Source of the DNA: Albifimbria verrucaria | Taxonomy: Eukaryota; Ascomycota; Sordariomycetes; Hypocreales; Stachybotryaceae | DNA: 64,000 bases | Reading direction: 5' to 3' | Assembly: GCA_020081605.1 (NCBI GenBank) | Contig: JAHREC010000013.1 | Coordinates: 930,001 to 994,000, forward strand | In this document: positions 35,659 through 46,184 of the stretch, in pieces | How the letters are laid out: every line of letters begins with the position of its first letter | Numbering within the stretch: the first letter of the stretch is position 1 | Notes under the pieces: generated by a model | Databases searched by the model: none | Seen by the model: only the letters and a program-made list of their open reading frames with translations | Told to the model about the DNA's origin: nothing | Translations under genes and position numbers: made by a program

Positions 35659-38600
35659 ATGACTTCTCCAGGTAAGTTGCCTATGCTATCATTAGAAACT
35701 GTTCGATAACGTGAGGCTGATCCAACAGGTCCTTCTGTTATGTGGCCTCCTGGTTCATCTCCATACCAGCTTCAACCAGGCCAAGTACGAAAATCTGTTT
35801 GGATTCCTTTGTGGTCTGCTCCAGGCTGGGAGGATGAAGGAGAAGTACGACAGAACTGCTGCTACCCAGTCCGCGATAGCGTGCTGGACGTTGTTCGCCC
35901 AGCAATGCACCAATCCGACGATGCAAAGAACCCAACCGAGTATGCACGCCGCTTTGGCATCTTCCCGGGCCGCACCGATGGTCGATCCCGCACCTCGCCG
36001 ACTCGATCTCCAAGCAGGCACATACAGTTCCCCAATGGTGTGGTCAGGAATGGCCAGGATGTGTTCAATCACTTCGAGGAGTTGGCTAGGTCTCAGAACC
36101 AGGACTTGGATGAAATAATGACCGACGGCGCACCACACCTCCGTAACATGGAGCTTGAAGAACAGGCCTTTATGGACGCGTACGAGGATTTAACTGTTGA
36201 TGAGTTTTGGCAAGGCGTACTCTTTGGAGACATGACAATGGACGAGGTAAGTACCATATACCAATATTGACATTTGTTTGCTGACTGGTGGCAGCTCAAA
36301 GCCGGTGACCATTTCCCAATGGGCCCCGCCCCGTCCGATCTTTATGGCCTTCGAGGACCACTACATCCGTATGCAGTGTCTACATTTCACAAAACCTACA
36401 CAGCTAACGTTTTCAAGACTTCTGGAGAGATCTCGTTGGTCGCAAGACGCAAAAGGTTATGCAACTCGCTGGCCAAATTTTATTTATGTCAACGATAGCG
36501 GTCTTCATGTTACGGTAGATGCCGGTGTAAGTCAAGACGAGTATCCATAAAGCCTGCTTGGATTCGTTGCTTACAAGGCCTATTTAGCTGGACAACTTTC
36601 TCTGGAACGCTATGCAACCAGCTCTTCAGCTCGCCACACGCTTGATGGAAGCGAAAGAGCCATACTATGACGCTTTGCGAGACGTCCGCAAGTGGTGCTT
36701 TGTTGATCCAGCGTTAGATATGAGGTCAAATGCAGAAAAGCAGACGCATCGAATGGTAAAGTTCTGTCGAGATCCTCCTTACGGCAAAACTATCGTGGGT
36801 AGCCTAAACCTCAGGTCCAGTGCAGGCTTCGATCCGGCCGCCCTGTCCTGGAGAGTTTTGGAAAGAGAAGTTGTCATCAGACTGTGCGGTGGCCAATATA
36901 TGGCGAACCCACAAAACGTAGAGTTCACGCGCAACTACCATCAAGGACTGGCCTGGGCTGCCGAAGGATTCTCACCTGACAAACCGATAACAGTACACAT
37001 TGGCCTCGACACCGTCCTACCTTTGCTTACGAGTCGATACAGCGGCAGCGAGAGGATGATGGCGAGTTATATCTTGGCGATTACCATCGCGCACGAATTC
37101 GTTGTATGATGTTCCATTTCATCCTTATTCTTCCTTATTTTCTGGCGGCTAACGAGTTTGCGCGTGAAGCATGTCTATGAGTATGCCCCTGCAAGTGGTC
37201 AAGGAACCCAGAGGCATATGGCATAACGGACCCCGTGGATTTAAATTTCTGTTATGATTTTGCAACCGCAGTTTGGGGCCCCGTGAACCAACTTCCAAAG
37301 TATGGTCCGATTCGCTTCGAGGACGTTGGATTGGCCGAGGCCGGTCATTCCTATGAGACCCATGTAGGCACACGTATTCCCCGAGATCATAATCTCACAT
37401 CATTCTAACTCGTTCTTAAGGTTCTGGGCGGTGGCACATGGCCAATGAATGGTGTTGCGGTTCGGCTCGCACCAGACTTTCTCAATGCATTCTCCGGCAT
37501 CGGTGCCCGCGTCAAATGGCCATCCATGGCGGACGCAGCGTCGAGGACCGTATCATTTCCGCCTATTAGCCCTGATCTCATTGTTTCATATGTCAGGCTC
37601 CAGGAAATCTATAAACTGTTCACCGAGGGATTCTGGCGCGTCTCTGTGGAGAAGTATGGGATGGCTGCTGTGAGAGACGCCACCAACACGCTTTCCAAGG
37701 TTTACTTCAATACCGAAGCTATACGAGATCCGAATATTCTTGGGCAACTCTCCCTATTTGAGGGCAATTACTGGAAGACGCTCTCGGAATTGATATGCGA
37801 GCTATGGAGGAGTCGACACTATACCATTCTATATTATATGAAGCTACTAATTCAAGAGAATTGCCAGTTCGAATTCATGCTGCTGCATTTCATGAACGAT
37901 GCGGAAGCTTGGGCTCTTCGAGACGAGACCCTACAGCACAACTTGGCTCATGTCCTGATGATTGCCTGCGAAGCTTCGGCATTTTTCTACGAGCAGCAGA
38001 ACATCAGTGCATCTGATCGCAGAGACTTTCAAAGAGGGAATTTGAAGCCTGGCAAGAGCTACGGAGATACGGAGGTGGAAACCCAGACGTACTCTCACCG
38101 CGACGAGCCGAGACCTTGACTGGGTTCATCGACGCACTCGGAGGCTCTGCTCCATCTTATGATGACCGTATCACGCGGCCACTGGCGGATTTATGCTGCA
38201 ATCTTCAAGAGGAGCAGTTCCGACAAGAATCACTTCTCACGGAACTGTACAAGTTTCCTGCAGCCTACTGGCCGCATTACATACAGGGTTTACCAGGCCA
38301 CCGTGACTTGTGGGTTGCCCGCGCCTCAAGACACAGCACGGACGTCCGGCGTATTATGAACAAGATGGCCTTGATCTCTGACTACATACCTTCTTGGCAT
38401 CAGCATTGGAAACCGAAACTGATTGGTTACGTCTTGGCATTTGATAACATCTCGATGCTAGTCCAACAAGACAGCACCGAGGTTCACAGCAACTGGCAGG
38501 AGCTGCTCGGGAGTGTTCCCATGCTCCGTGCATCCCGGAGGAAGCCTTACGAGCGTTACTACTTTCTTGCGAAAAGAGAGATGATGAAGCTGACAGGCCG

Positions 38601-39762
38601 TCAGTTGGAGATACTTCAATGGTTCGTCGATAATTGGGGCGATTTCTTGAACGTGGATAACGCGAAGCTATCCCTGCCAGGAGATGGGACAGCAGAAATG
38701 GCACAACGATGGGCTGGCCTGCTGGAAGACTCGGTGGCCCCTGCAGGCCAGCGGACCACTTGGATGAATATCGTCCGTTCTCTAGACCAGCAGGCTGCTG
38801 GTTCCGCAGACAACTTTGTCCAGGCCCGGGTGCTGCGGCGGGAACAGGAGAGGGATTTGAACCTGCGTCGAGCCGAGAAAGTGGCCACGCAGTTCAAAGA
38901 GATGATGGAAAGCCAGACAACACCACCTTTTCAGGAGAGGCCCTCCTGAGTGAACGCAGTGATTTCTTTGCCAGACGGAGAGGTTCTAGTCGACAACGCA
39001 GTGCCTCGCCGGGCAGAGAGAGAGCAGGAGAGAGCAGTCAGCATTACCGACGGCAGTCAACTACTTTCCATGACGATGAGCAAAGTGCTGGCCCTTCTCG
39101 GCGTGTTAGATCGCGACATCGCCGCGACAGACGACCTCAAGTCAGCGAACCTAATATAGCCGAGGACGTGCGAATGCTTGAGCCCCAGATCGTCGAAGCC
39201 AGACTGAGCAACAGCACAGTCCCGTTCAGCCAGCCCCGAGTCTTAACCAGCAACGACCCTTCTCTAGAACAAGGCATTGGCTGGCGCGAAGTCGCCGCAA
39301 AATCAGCCAGCCGTTCGGCGACAGCCCCGCCGCGAGCAGCTCCATCACTGCGAAGCTCGTCCCGCACTCATACACCATCTCCGACACCGCCATCGACGAT
39401 CTCTACACGGCTGTTACGCAGAAACTGCAACAACAAAGTATTGCAGAAGCAGTCCCAGCCGGCCAGGAAGACCCCGCACGGCCCGTGACGAAGAAGCCCT
39501 ACGCGCCATGCAGGAAGCCATCCGCGAGGGCCAAGAAACACAGACGCAAGCCCTGGAGAAGGCCCTGTCGTATCTCCCCGCAGCGCAGAAACTAGCCACG
39601 GAAGCGGCTTCCAAAGCGCAGAAGCTGGACAAGGGAAAGGGCGTGGATCGGGGCTCATCTTCCGCTGCTGACGAGAGCAGGGGAGGAGGCGGACTCGCGC
39701 GGAGGATCAGCAGGCGAAAGGAAAGGAGAAAGAAACAGATGGGGAGACGAGCCCTGGGCTAG
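35659..39762 (+). CDS. large protein with HExxH metallopeptidase-like motif, function unknown
   Basis: I do not recognise the family. Six exons are joined by short introns (35672-35728, 36247-36294, 36527-36587, 37104-37169, 37364-37420), all GT-AG. Seven homopolymer deletions (36324, 36329, 37186, 38114, 38936, 39299, 39482) must be restored, giving 1273 residues. The exon 4/5 junction creates IAHEFVHVYEY, an HExxH zinc motif at about residues 424-428. AEAGHSYETH follows at about 483-492, whose first Glu could be the third ligand, as in gluzincins. The middle is a helical region (38116-38940 in DNA). The C-terminal quarter is Arg/Ser-rich, disordered and ends in a coiled coil (EALRAMQEAIREGQETQTQA). 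No signal peptide is seen. The exact C-terminus is uncertain because one more indel near 39750 would change it. Active peptidase function is inference. Confidence 0.7.
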
Positions 39763-40042
39763 GATGTTCCAAGATTATTCCTGGCCGTGTCGATGACGCT
39801 TTTTGTTGGCGCAGATTTTCTCGAGTTAGTATGTTCCTTGTCAGGTTTATAGTGTTTGGCTTAATAGGAGTATTGTGCACAATAATCCCTGCTTGATTCA
39901 CACAGACAACACAAGAACCGTGTCTGAACTACCATTACGTGAAATGCTTTTGGCTTATTTTCCTTCGTCTCGGATATCTATCTATCAGCTACAATCATCG
40001 CCCCTTGACTCCCAACCCCTCATGATATTTTCGTTCTCACGT

Positions 40043-42033
40043 TCAGCTCTTGCCAGCATCCTCCTTCAAGCTCACGATGCGGTTGAGGATGATCTTGTCG
40101 TCGGTGCTATCCGAGTCGACGGCCTGTGAATGCTGGGTTAGTTTGCTTTTCAGGATTGGTGGTATGAATGGTACTTACGAAGTAGGCAACTCGCATGGCC
40201 TGGAATCGCACACTCTCGGGTCCGCCCTTGCCCAGCTCGCTCTCGCCGGCAGCCTCGGGCCATGGCGCGCGTCTCTTGACCTCGTCGAAGCCGGCTTCGA
40301 TAAGGGCCTCTGGATAGATGACCTCGCTCTCGGGGTTGATGTCGTTGAGGAAGCCGCCCTCAGCGTCGTCGGGCTTCTCCGACTTGAACAGCTGGTTGTG
40401 AACACGGGCCTCAACCTTGCGTGAGCCCTCAGTGCCAACCCACTGGATGTATGTCTTGGCCTTCTTGGTCTCCTTGTCGTAGACACCACGGATCTCAGTG
40501 ACACGGCCGGTGGCTTCGTCCTTGGTGAAAGAGGTGCACTTCACGGGGTAGGGGCGTAGAGCAGACCGACAGACTTGCCAGGGGCAAGACGGAAGAACTC
40601 CTTGCTGTCGACCTCGCGGAAGTCGGAGCGATCGATGTAGACGGTGGGGGTGAAGCGGACGGTGTGTGAGCCCATCTTGGGGTCCTTGGGAGAGAAAGGC
40701 AGCTCAACATCGACGGCCTCGGCGTCCTCAATGACAAGCGGCACGGGATCCAAGATCATCATCAAGCGGGGCACTGTGCGCTCAAGGTATTTGCGGATGC
40801 TCTGCTCAAAGCGGTGGATCTGGATGACGGTGGTGTTGGTGGTGACGCCGAGCTCGTTGACGAACTCAAGGATGGCACCGGGAGGAACACCTCTTCGGCG
40901 GATACCGATCAGGGTGTACAGACGGGGTCGTCCCAGCCGCGGACAATCTTCTCATCCACAAGCTTGAGGATCTTGCGCTTGGACAGGACAGTGCCGGTCA
41001 AGTTGAGACGGCCATATTCTCTCTGCATGGGCTCGTACACTTCGAGCGACTTGTTCAGCCACTCATACGACACTCGGGACAGGATGAACTCGGTTGTGCA
41101 CAGGGAGTGGGTGATGCCCTCGAAGCTATCGCACAGGCAGTGGGTGAAGTCGTAGGTAGGGTAGATCTTCCAATCCCAGCCGGTGCGGTGGTGAGGTGTG
41201 TCGGTCTTGATGCGGTATGCGGCTAGATCCCACATCTGGGGTTGCCGTCGGTGATGTCCTGCTTCATGCGCAAGAAGACCTCTTTGGGCTTGTACTTGCC
41301 GTCGCGCATGTCGCGGAACTTTGTTAGGTTGTCTTCGACTGACTGCTCGGCATGGGCGCATCGGTATCGGGGGTGGCGCCCTTTTCTCCTCCACGCTGGA
41401 GCTTGATCTCGGTGTCTGAGGTAACCGATTAGCATACAGCCTATAATTGAGTATAGGATATGTTGAAGCTTACCGTTGCAGGCGCAAACGTAGGCCTTGT
41501 CCAAGGTAATCAGCTTCTCGGCCAGCTGGTACAGCTTCTCAAAGTTGTCGCTCGAGTAGGTGATCTTGTAAGGCTCGAAACCCAGCCAGCGCACCACGTC
41601 GAGAATAGCCGTGAAATACTGCTCCTCTTCCTTCTCTGGGTTGGTGTCGTCGTATCGCAGGTAGCAAACGCCGCCGTGGTGTCTGGCGAAGCCAAAGTTG
41701 ACGGCAATAGCCTTGGCGTGGCCAATGTGCAGATATCCGTTCGGCTCCGGAGGAAACGGGTAACGACGTTCTTTTCGGGACGCTCGCTGTAGACATCGGC
41801 GAGGAAGCCCTGCTTGAACATGGCATCGGGGTCGAGCGGAGCCTCCTCCTGCTTGGGCTTGGGGCGGGCTTCTCTGCGGCAGGGGCAGCAGCCTTCTCCT
41901 GGCGAGCCTTCTCCTGGGCCGCCTTCTTGGCACGCTTCTGCTGTCTCTTCTTCAGCTCGGCCTTGGAGACCATCTCGCCGGTCACCTCGTCGAGCTGGAG
42001 CTTAGCGACATTCTGGGCCAACTCCTCAGTCAT
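40043..42033 (-). CDS. GLN4: glutaminyl-tRNA synthetase, cytosolic
   Basis: Charges tRNA-Gln with glutamine using ATP. The class I motifs are present: [16 protein letters not shown] (HIGH signature) and VLSKRKIL (KMSKS loop). The Glx-specific [20 protein letters not shown] and the C-terminal anticodon-binding beta-barrels follow. A short N-terminal Lys/Ala-rich extension follows [20 protein letters not shown] (ATG 42033). Introns: 41416-41473 and 40124-40178; the last exon encodes [17 protein letters not shown] to the stop at 40043. Six single-base deletions (41861-41864, 41752, 41354-41356, 41238-41241, 40924-40927, 40551-40554) break the frame. Corrected length is 627 residues. The gene is divergent from the macro-domain gene across an 871-bp shared upstream region. 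Confidence 0.95.
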
Positions 42034-42275
42034 GTCTGCGGTGGGATGCGGTCGGTTCGCGGGAGCAATTCGAAATATGGGGGTGTAGCGAGCGAAGAGG
42101 AGAGCCGTACAATCGACAATCGCTCAACTCTTATATTCCCTGGCCAGCGTGGCGAGGTTAGCTGCGGTCTGATGGCCGGATGACTCAAAGCGTCTGCTCT
42201 TTGGGTCAAGAACCAACTTCATGGAGGGGCTGTGTCACACGCGACAGAAAAAGAGTACAGCAGCCCCTCATCGAC

Positions 42276-42327
42276 AAGATAAGATAAGCACACCAGCAGA
42301 GCACAGCTGCTCGCTTTATCTTATCTT
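42276..42327. promoter_or_regulatory. GATA-rich inverted repeat
   Basis: Perfect 12-bp arms (AAGATAAGATAA and its complement TTATCTTATCTT) flank a 28-bp GC-rich loop. Each arm carries two GATA cores, the binding motif of fungal GATA factors such as the nitrogen regulators AreA/NIT2. Regulation of either flanking gene is inference. Confidence 0.6.
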
Positions 42328-42377
42328 GAGCCTTGCAAAACGAGCCAGCCAGCGTGATGACTCAGCCAACCATTCCT

Positions 42378-42398
42378 ATGTCCCATGTCCCATGTCCC
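42378..42398. repeat. ATGTCCC tandem repeat, three copies
   Basis: Three perfect 7-bp copies. Confidence 0.85.
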
Positions 42399-42904
42399 AA
42401 TATTGGGCTCCAGCTTCAGCTTCAATGACGTGAAGCTCCAAGCTGTGACATGATTAATCACCTCCAGGGTCTTTTTTTTCAAGGACTGGTAAAGCTCTAG
42501 CTGCAGGCCAATCAGCGGGGTCCTGAACTCGGATTGGCACTCGACTAGAATAAATAAATCTCGATTCGTCCCTTTATATCATGTGATTCGTAGGTATCCC
42601 TTTCCTTCATCTTTTACTTTTGGTCAGAACCATGATACTCCAGCTCCCGTGACTTCTTCGTGCCAACATCAACATCAAACTTCGAAAACACATCGGGCGT
42701 CAACCCCAAATTTTTATGCGTTCTAATATCTCTCATCGGTCCTTTCGCGGTTTAACTTAGGATTCTTGCTTACAGCAGAAGCCAGGTACCTCTCATATTT
42801 AGAATATAAGACACCTCCAGGGCCTGGAAATCCCTCTCTCCCTCCGTCCATTCCACCAGAACCGCACATCAAGACAAATCATTTCAGGTTAAGAAATCGT
42901 CATC

Positions 42905-43596
42905 ATGTCTGTCGTCAATCTTTCGCAGATCCGGACCATCTCGCAGTACTACCGGTCCATGACCTGCTCATTTATCGCCTCCACCTCGCCAAAGTATGAG
43001 CCCTCAAAGTCCATCAACGACCGCGTCGGTCTCTTCTGTGGCGACATCACCAAGCTACAGCTCGATGCCATTGTCAATGCGGCAAACAGCTCTCTTCTTG
43101 GTGGTGGTGGCGTCGACGGCGCGATTCACCGAGCTGCGGGTCGCCAACTAGTCGAGGAATGCGCTACTATAGGCGGCTGCCCTACCGGTCAGGCTCGCAT
43201 CACCGCCGGTTACAATCTGCCAGCTCGCCATGTTATCCATACTGTTGGCCCCATCTACGAGGGTAGAGCCGCTAGTGAGCCCCTGCTGCGCAGCTGCTAC
43301 GAAGAGAGTCTGAGGCTGGCTGCCGCGAGCGGCGTCAAGACGTTGGCTTTTAGTGGCATTAGTACTGGAGTCTATGGCTACCCAAGTCACGAGGCAGCCC
43401 ATGTGGCATGCGACACGGTGAGGAAGTTTTTGGAAAAGGACGAGACGATTTCTAGGGTGGTCTTTGTGACGTTCATGGACAAGGACGTGAATGCATATGA
43501 CCAAGCAATTCCGTAAGTTGTGCCCCTATTCTGTGCATGTATATATGGGCTAACGTGAGTCGTCTCTACAGCCAGTACTTTCCTGATGCAGAATAA
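42905..43596 (+). CDS. macro-domain ADP-ribose hydrolase (MacroD type)
   Basis: MacroD-type macro domains bind ADP-ribose and remove mono-ADP-ribose from proteins or deacetylate O-acetyl-ADP-ribose. The catalytic and binding motifs are intact: GDITKLQLDAIVNAANSSLL, GGGGVDGAIHRAAG, CPTGQARIT, HVIHTVGP and FSGISTGVYGYP. One 59-nt intron, 43513-43571 (GTAAGT, branch GCTAAC), joins QAIP to QYFPDAE. The result is 210 residues with no frameshift. An N-terminal extension of about 40 residues precedes the domain. It has no strong signal peptide, so cytosolic or nuclear location is likely. ATG 42905 is the first in frame. Confidence 0.93.
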
Positions 43597-43923
43597 CTGA
43601 GAACTGGAAGGGACTACCAGTATGCTGAAGCTGGTCAACACATTGATCAACTGAGACTATCATGAAGGCACGAGCAGGCATTAAGTAGAGGTAGTTAACT
43701 AAAAATATTCCAAACATGACGTCAGTTTCTCCTTTTGATGAAGTGAGGATCATGAATCCAATATCTGACAACAGACTTTGATATGTGTCAATCATTCCAT
43801 CCCCTGTACATTAAGATCAACTATACCATAAACATCTCATACCATGTACTCTTCAGATACATTTCATCAACTTTCTGCTCATGCCTTGGATTTCACTCCC
43901 ACAGGCTAACGACGTTTCAAGCC
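43597..43923. other. convergent 3' region
   Basis: 327 bp between the macro-domain and channel stop codons. Only 3' UTR sequence is expected. Confidence 0.5.
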
Positions 43924-46184
43924 TCACTTCGCCTCTGTATCCTCAGACTCACCCGTCTGGTCGACTTGCGTCGTCTCCGGATCCCCTACCCTCTCGCGCA
44001 GCGTCTGGCTCATATCCACCAGCAATTTTTTAAGCTCAGCCACCTCATCGCGTAGCTTCTTCACTTCCAACACCGCCGCGTCGTCTTCAACATTTGGCTT
44101 GACAGCCTCACAGGTCTTAGACCATCCGTCCGATTCAAAGTCGACCATGTGCGAAAACTGTTCCCATTCCTCCACCACATCATCGTCCTCCTCGCCTCTG
44201 GCCCGGTTCGAGCGAATGTCATGCGCAGCTCTGACCTCGAAGAAAGCGGCGATGAAGAGTAATGGGGAGTACAAAATGCCCATCACCCAGTCGTTGACCA
44301 GCTCAAATGTCTTTTGTCCATCCACCATTCAAAAAGTGCCACGACAATGACTTCGATCAAGTTCAAGGGGCGATGTATACATTCTCGTCAGGAGCCCTCA
44401 CAAATTGCAGTGTTTTCTGAGAAAACAATGCAAGATATTCGTCATCGGCATTATCGTAGATGTCTTCGTAAGCCGAGTTGTACAGAGCAATAAGAATGTT
44501 GAGCAGGATGATCTAGACATCATGTTCGTTAAAATTCTATAACGAGATATGCAGTTAGAGAAGGTCGTTTACTTACCATGACAACAAAAGTGAAGCAGTA
44601 ATACAGAATGATGCCGAAAGGAGGACCAAACATTTCGAAGCCGTCAAATTCTGGGCTTCCAAGCAGCGCCTTAAGCATCGACTCGACAATGAACAGGGCG
44701 TCTCCTGCGACGTTGTCGTCTGTCAGATCAAGACCGATAAAGGCTTGCAAGAAGCCGATAACAATAATGATGAGAAGAGCAAAAAAGATGACGGATTCCT
44801 TCATCATGACCTTGAGAACGACCAGCATGGCACCAAAGAATCGGAAGCTATCGAGATAGAGCAACAGGCGGCCCCAAAACATGGGGGCCACAAAGGCTAG
44901 TAAATTGTAGCTCAGCTTCCTCCAGTGGTTGCTTTCATAGCTGTCGTGCGAATGTGCCAGTCCGACGACACGCAAGACGAATGACACGAGCAAGAAGGAG
45001 TACAGTACTCCATTGAACGCGTTCCAGAAACCCAGGATGTGGTAACCAGCCTTGTAGAACTTGAGAAGCTCGTCGCAGATGAAGCCAAGGGTAAAGATGT
45101 AAAGGGCAATCTCGGCGCCATCAAATAGACCGCTGGGGTTCACCGAGTTAATGGCGAGGGTATACAAGACGAGGAAGATGATGGAGAAGAGCATCTGCGC
45201 TGCGTTCTGGTACATGGGAGCACGCATCCTGTCGGGATCCATATGCACTGTGAATTTTGTGTTGTCCTTGTCCTTGTACTCAATGAATCGTGAAGGATCG
45301 TCCTCGTCCTGGACAAGCCAGCCTCGCCACAAATAGCTGATACACTTCTGGTAGCCGGAGGAGCCAATAACTCTAACCGCGTGAAGATCGACCGCTTTCT
45401 CGATAACGTTAACGGGTGCGGTTTGCTGACCATCGACTAGATGCGAATATCGTCGTAGGAGTACGGAATGCGTCAGGTACGTCTTATCTTCTTCGCCTTC
45501 GATGCTGCAAGTATGGTTAGCTGCCGGCCCCGTCCTTTCGCTTGCGTGCAGCAGGTATGATTGCGGCTTACATGGCTTTCGCAATGACACCACAAGCGAT
45601 TGAGCGTAGCTTGTGGAGATCAGCATCCCACAGCTCAACCACGGCCTCGTGACGGAACCATCGCATGTTGACAAGCAAGCTGTAGACCTAAATGCCTGGT
45701 TAGGTGGTGCTCCTGTGTATTTTGTCATGGGACTCACCACACAGCCTTTGTTCTCGGCACCTCCAGCCTCCTTCGCCGCTTGGATGACCTTTGGTGTGAT
45801 GACCTTGCTGTGCGGCGTCGTGATGCGGGCTTCATCGAGCTCACAAGGCACACATTCTTGGACCAAGTGTCGCAGACGAAGGCAGACCTTGGTGACCTCC
45901 TCAGGAGCAATGGCGGACTCCATGCTTTGATGGCCATATCGTGGAAGCACTACGGACGGTAAAAAGGAAAATTAATACAAAGCCGGGTCACCACAAGTCG
46001 CGGCATCGAGGCCAAAGCGCGATGCCTTAGTAGTACGACGGGTCTACTTACAAGCCCGTTCCTCTTCATGAAGCCAATCTCGACCGCTGCGGCCAGAGTG
46101 GCTGTTCCCGTGGCTCGGGTGCCTGTTGAAGCCGATGGCACGCTCCACCGACTTCCAGCCGCCGTGGTTGTGTCGTCGAGGCAT
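43924..46184 (-). CDS. YVC1: TRPY-type vacuolar cation channel (Yvc1-like)
   Basis: Yvc1 releases calcium from the vacuole in response to stretch and cytosolic calcium. Five exons (46184-46052, 45949-45738, 45687-45572, 45504-44577, 44512-43924) are joined by four GT-AG introns, each in phase. The N-terminal half is soluble (RHLVQECVPCELDEARITTP). It is followed by six membrane spans from MLFSIIFLVLYTLAINSV to FGIILYYCFTFVVM, with a pore-like segment before the last. The conserved LLNILIALYNSAYEDIYDNA helix comes next. The acidic DNADDE stretch and C-terminal EEDDD run match the calcium-sensing region of the family. A coiled coil (VLEVKKLRDEVAELKKLL) ends the protein. Two deletions (G run 44367-44370, T run 44312-44315) break exon 5. 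Corrected length is 659 residues. Confidence 0.9.

Larger units (their letters stand above)
42034..42904. promoter_or_regulatory. divergent promoter region, GLN4 / macro-domain gene
   Basis: This 871-bp bidirectional upstream region contains a GATA-rich inverted repeat (42276-42327), a triple ATGTCCC repeat (42378-42398) and a TATA-like TTTATATC near 42573. Confidence 0.6.
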
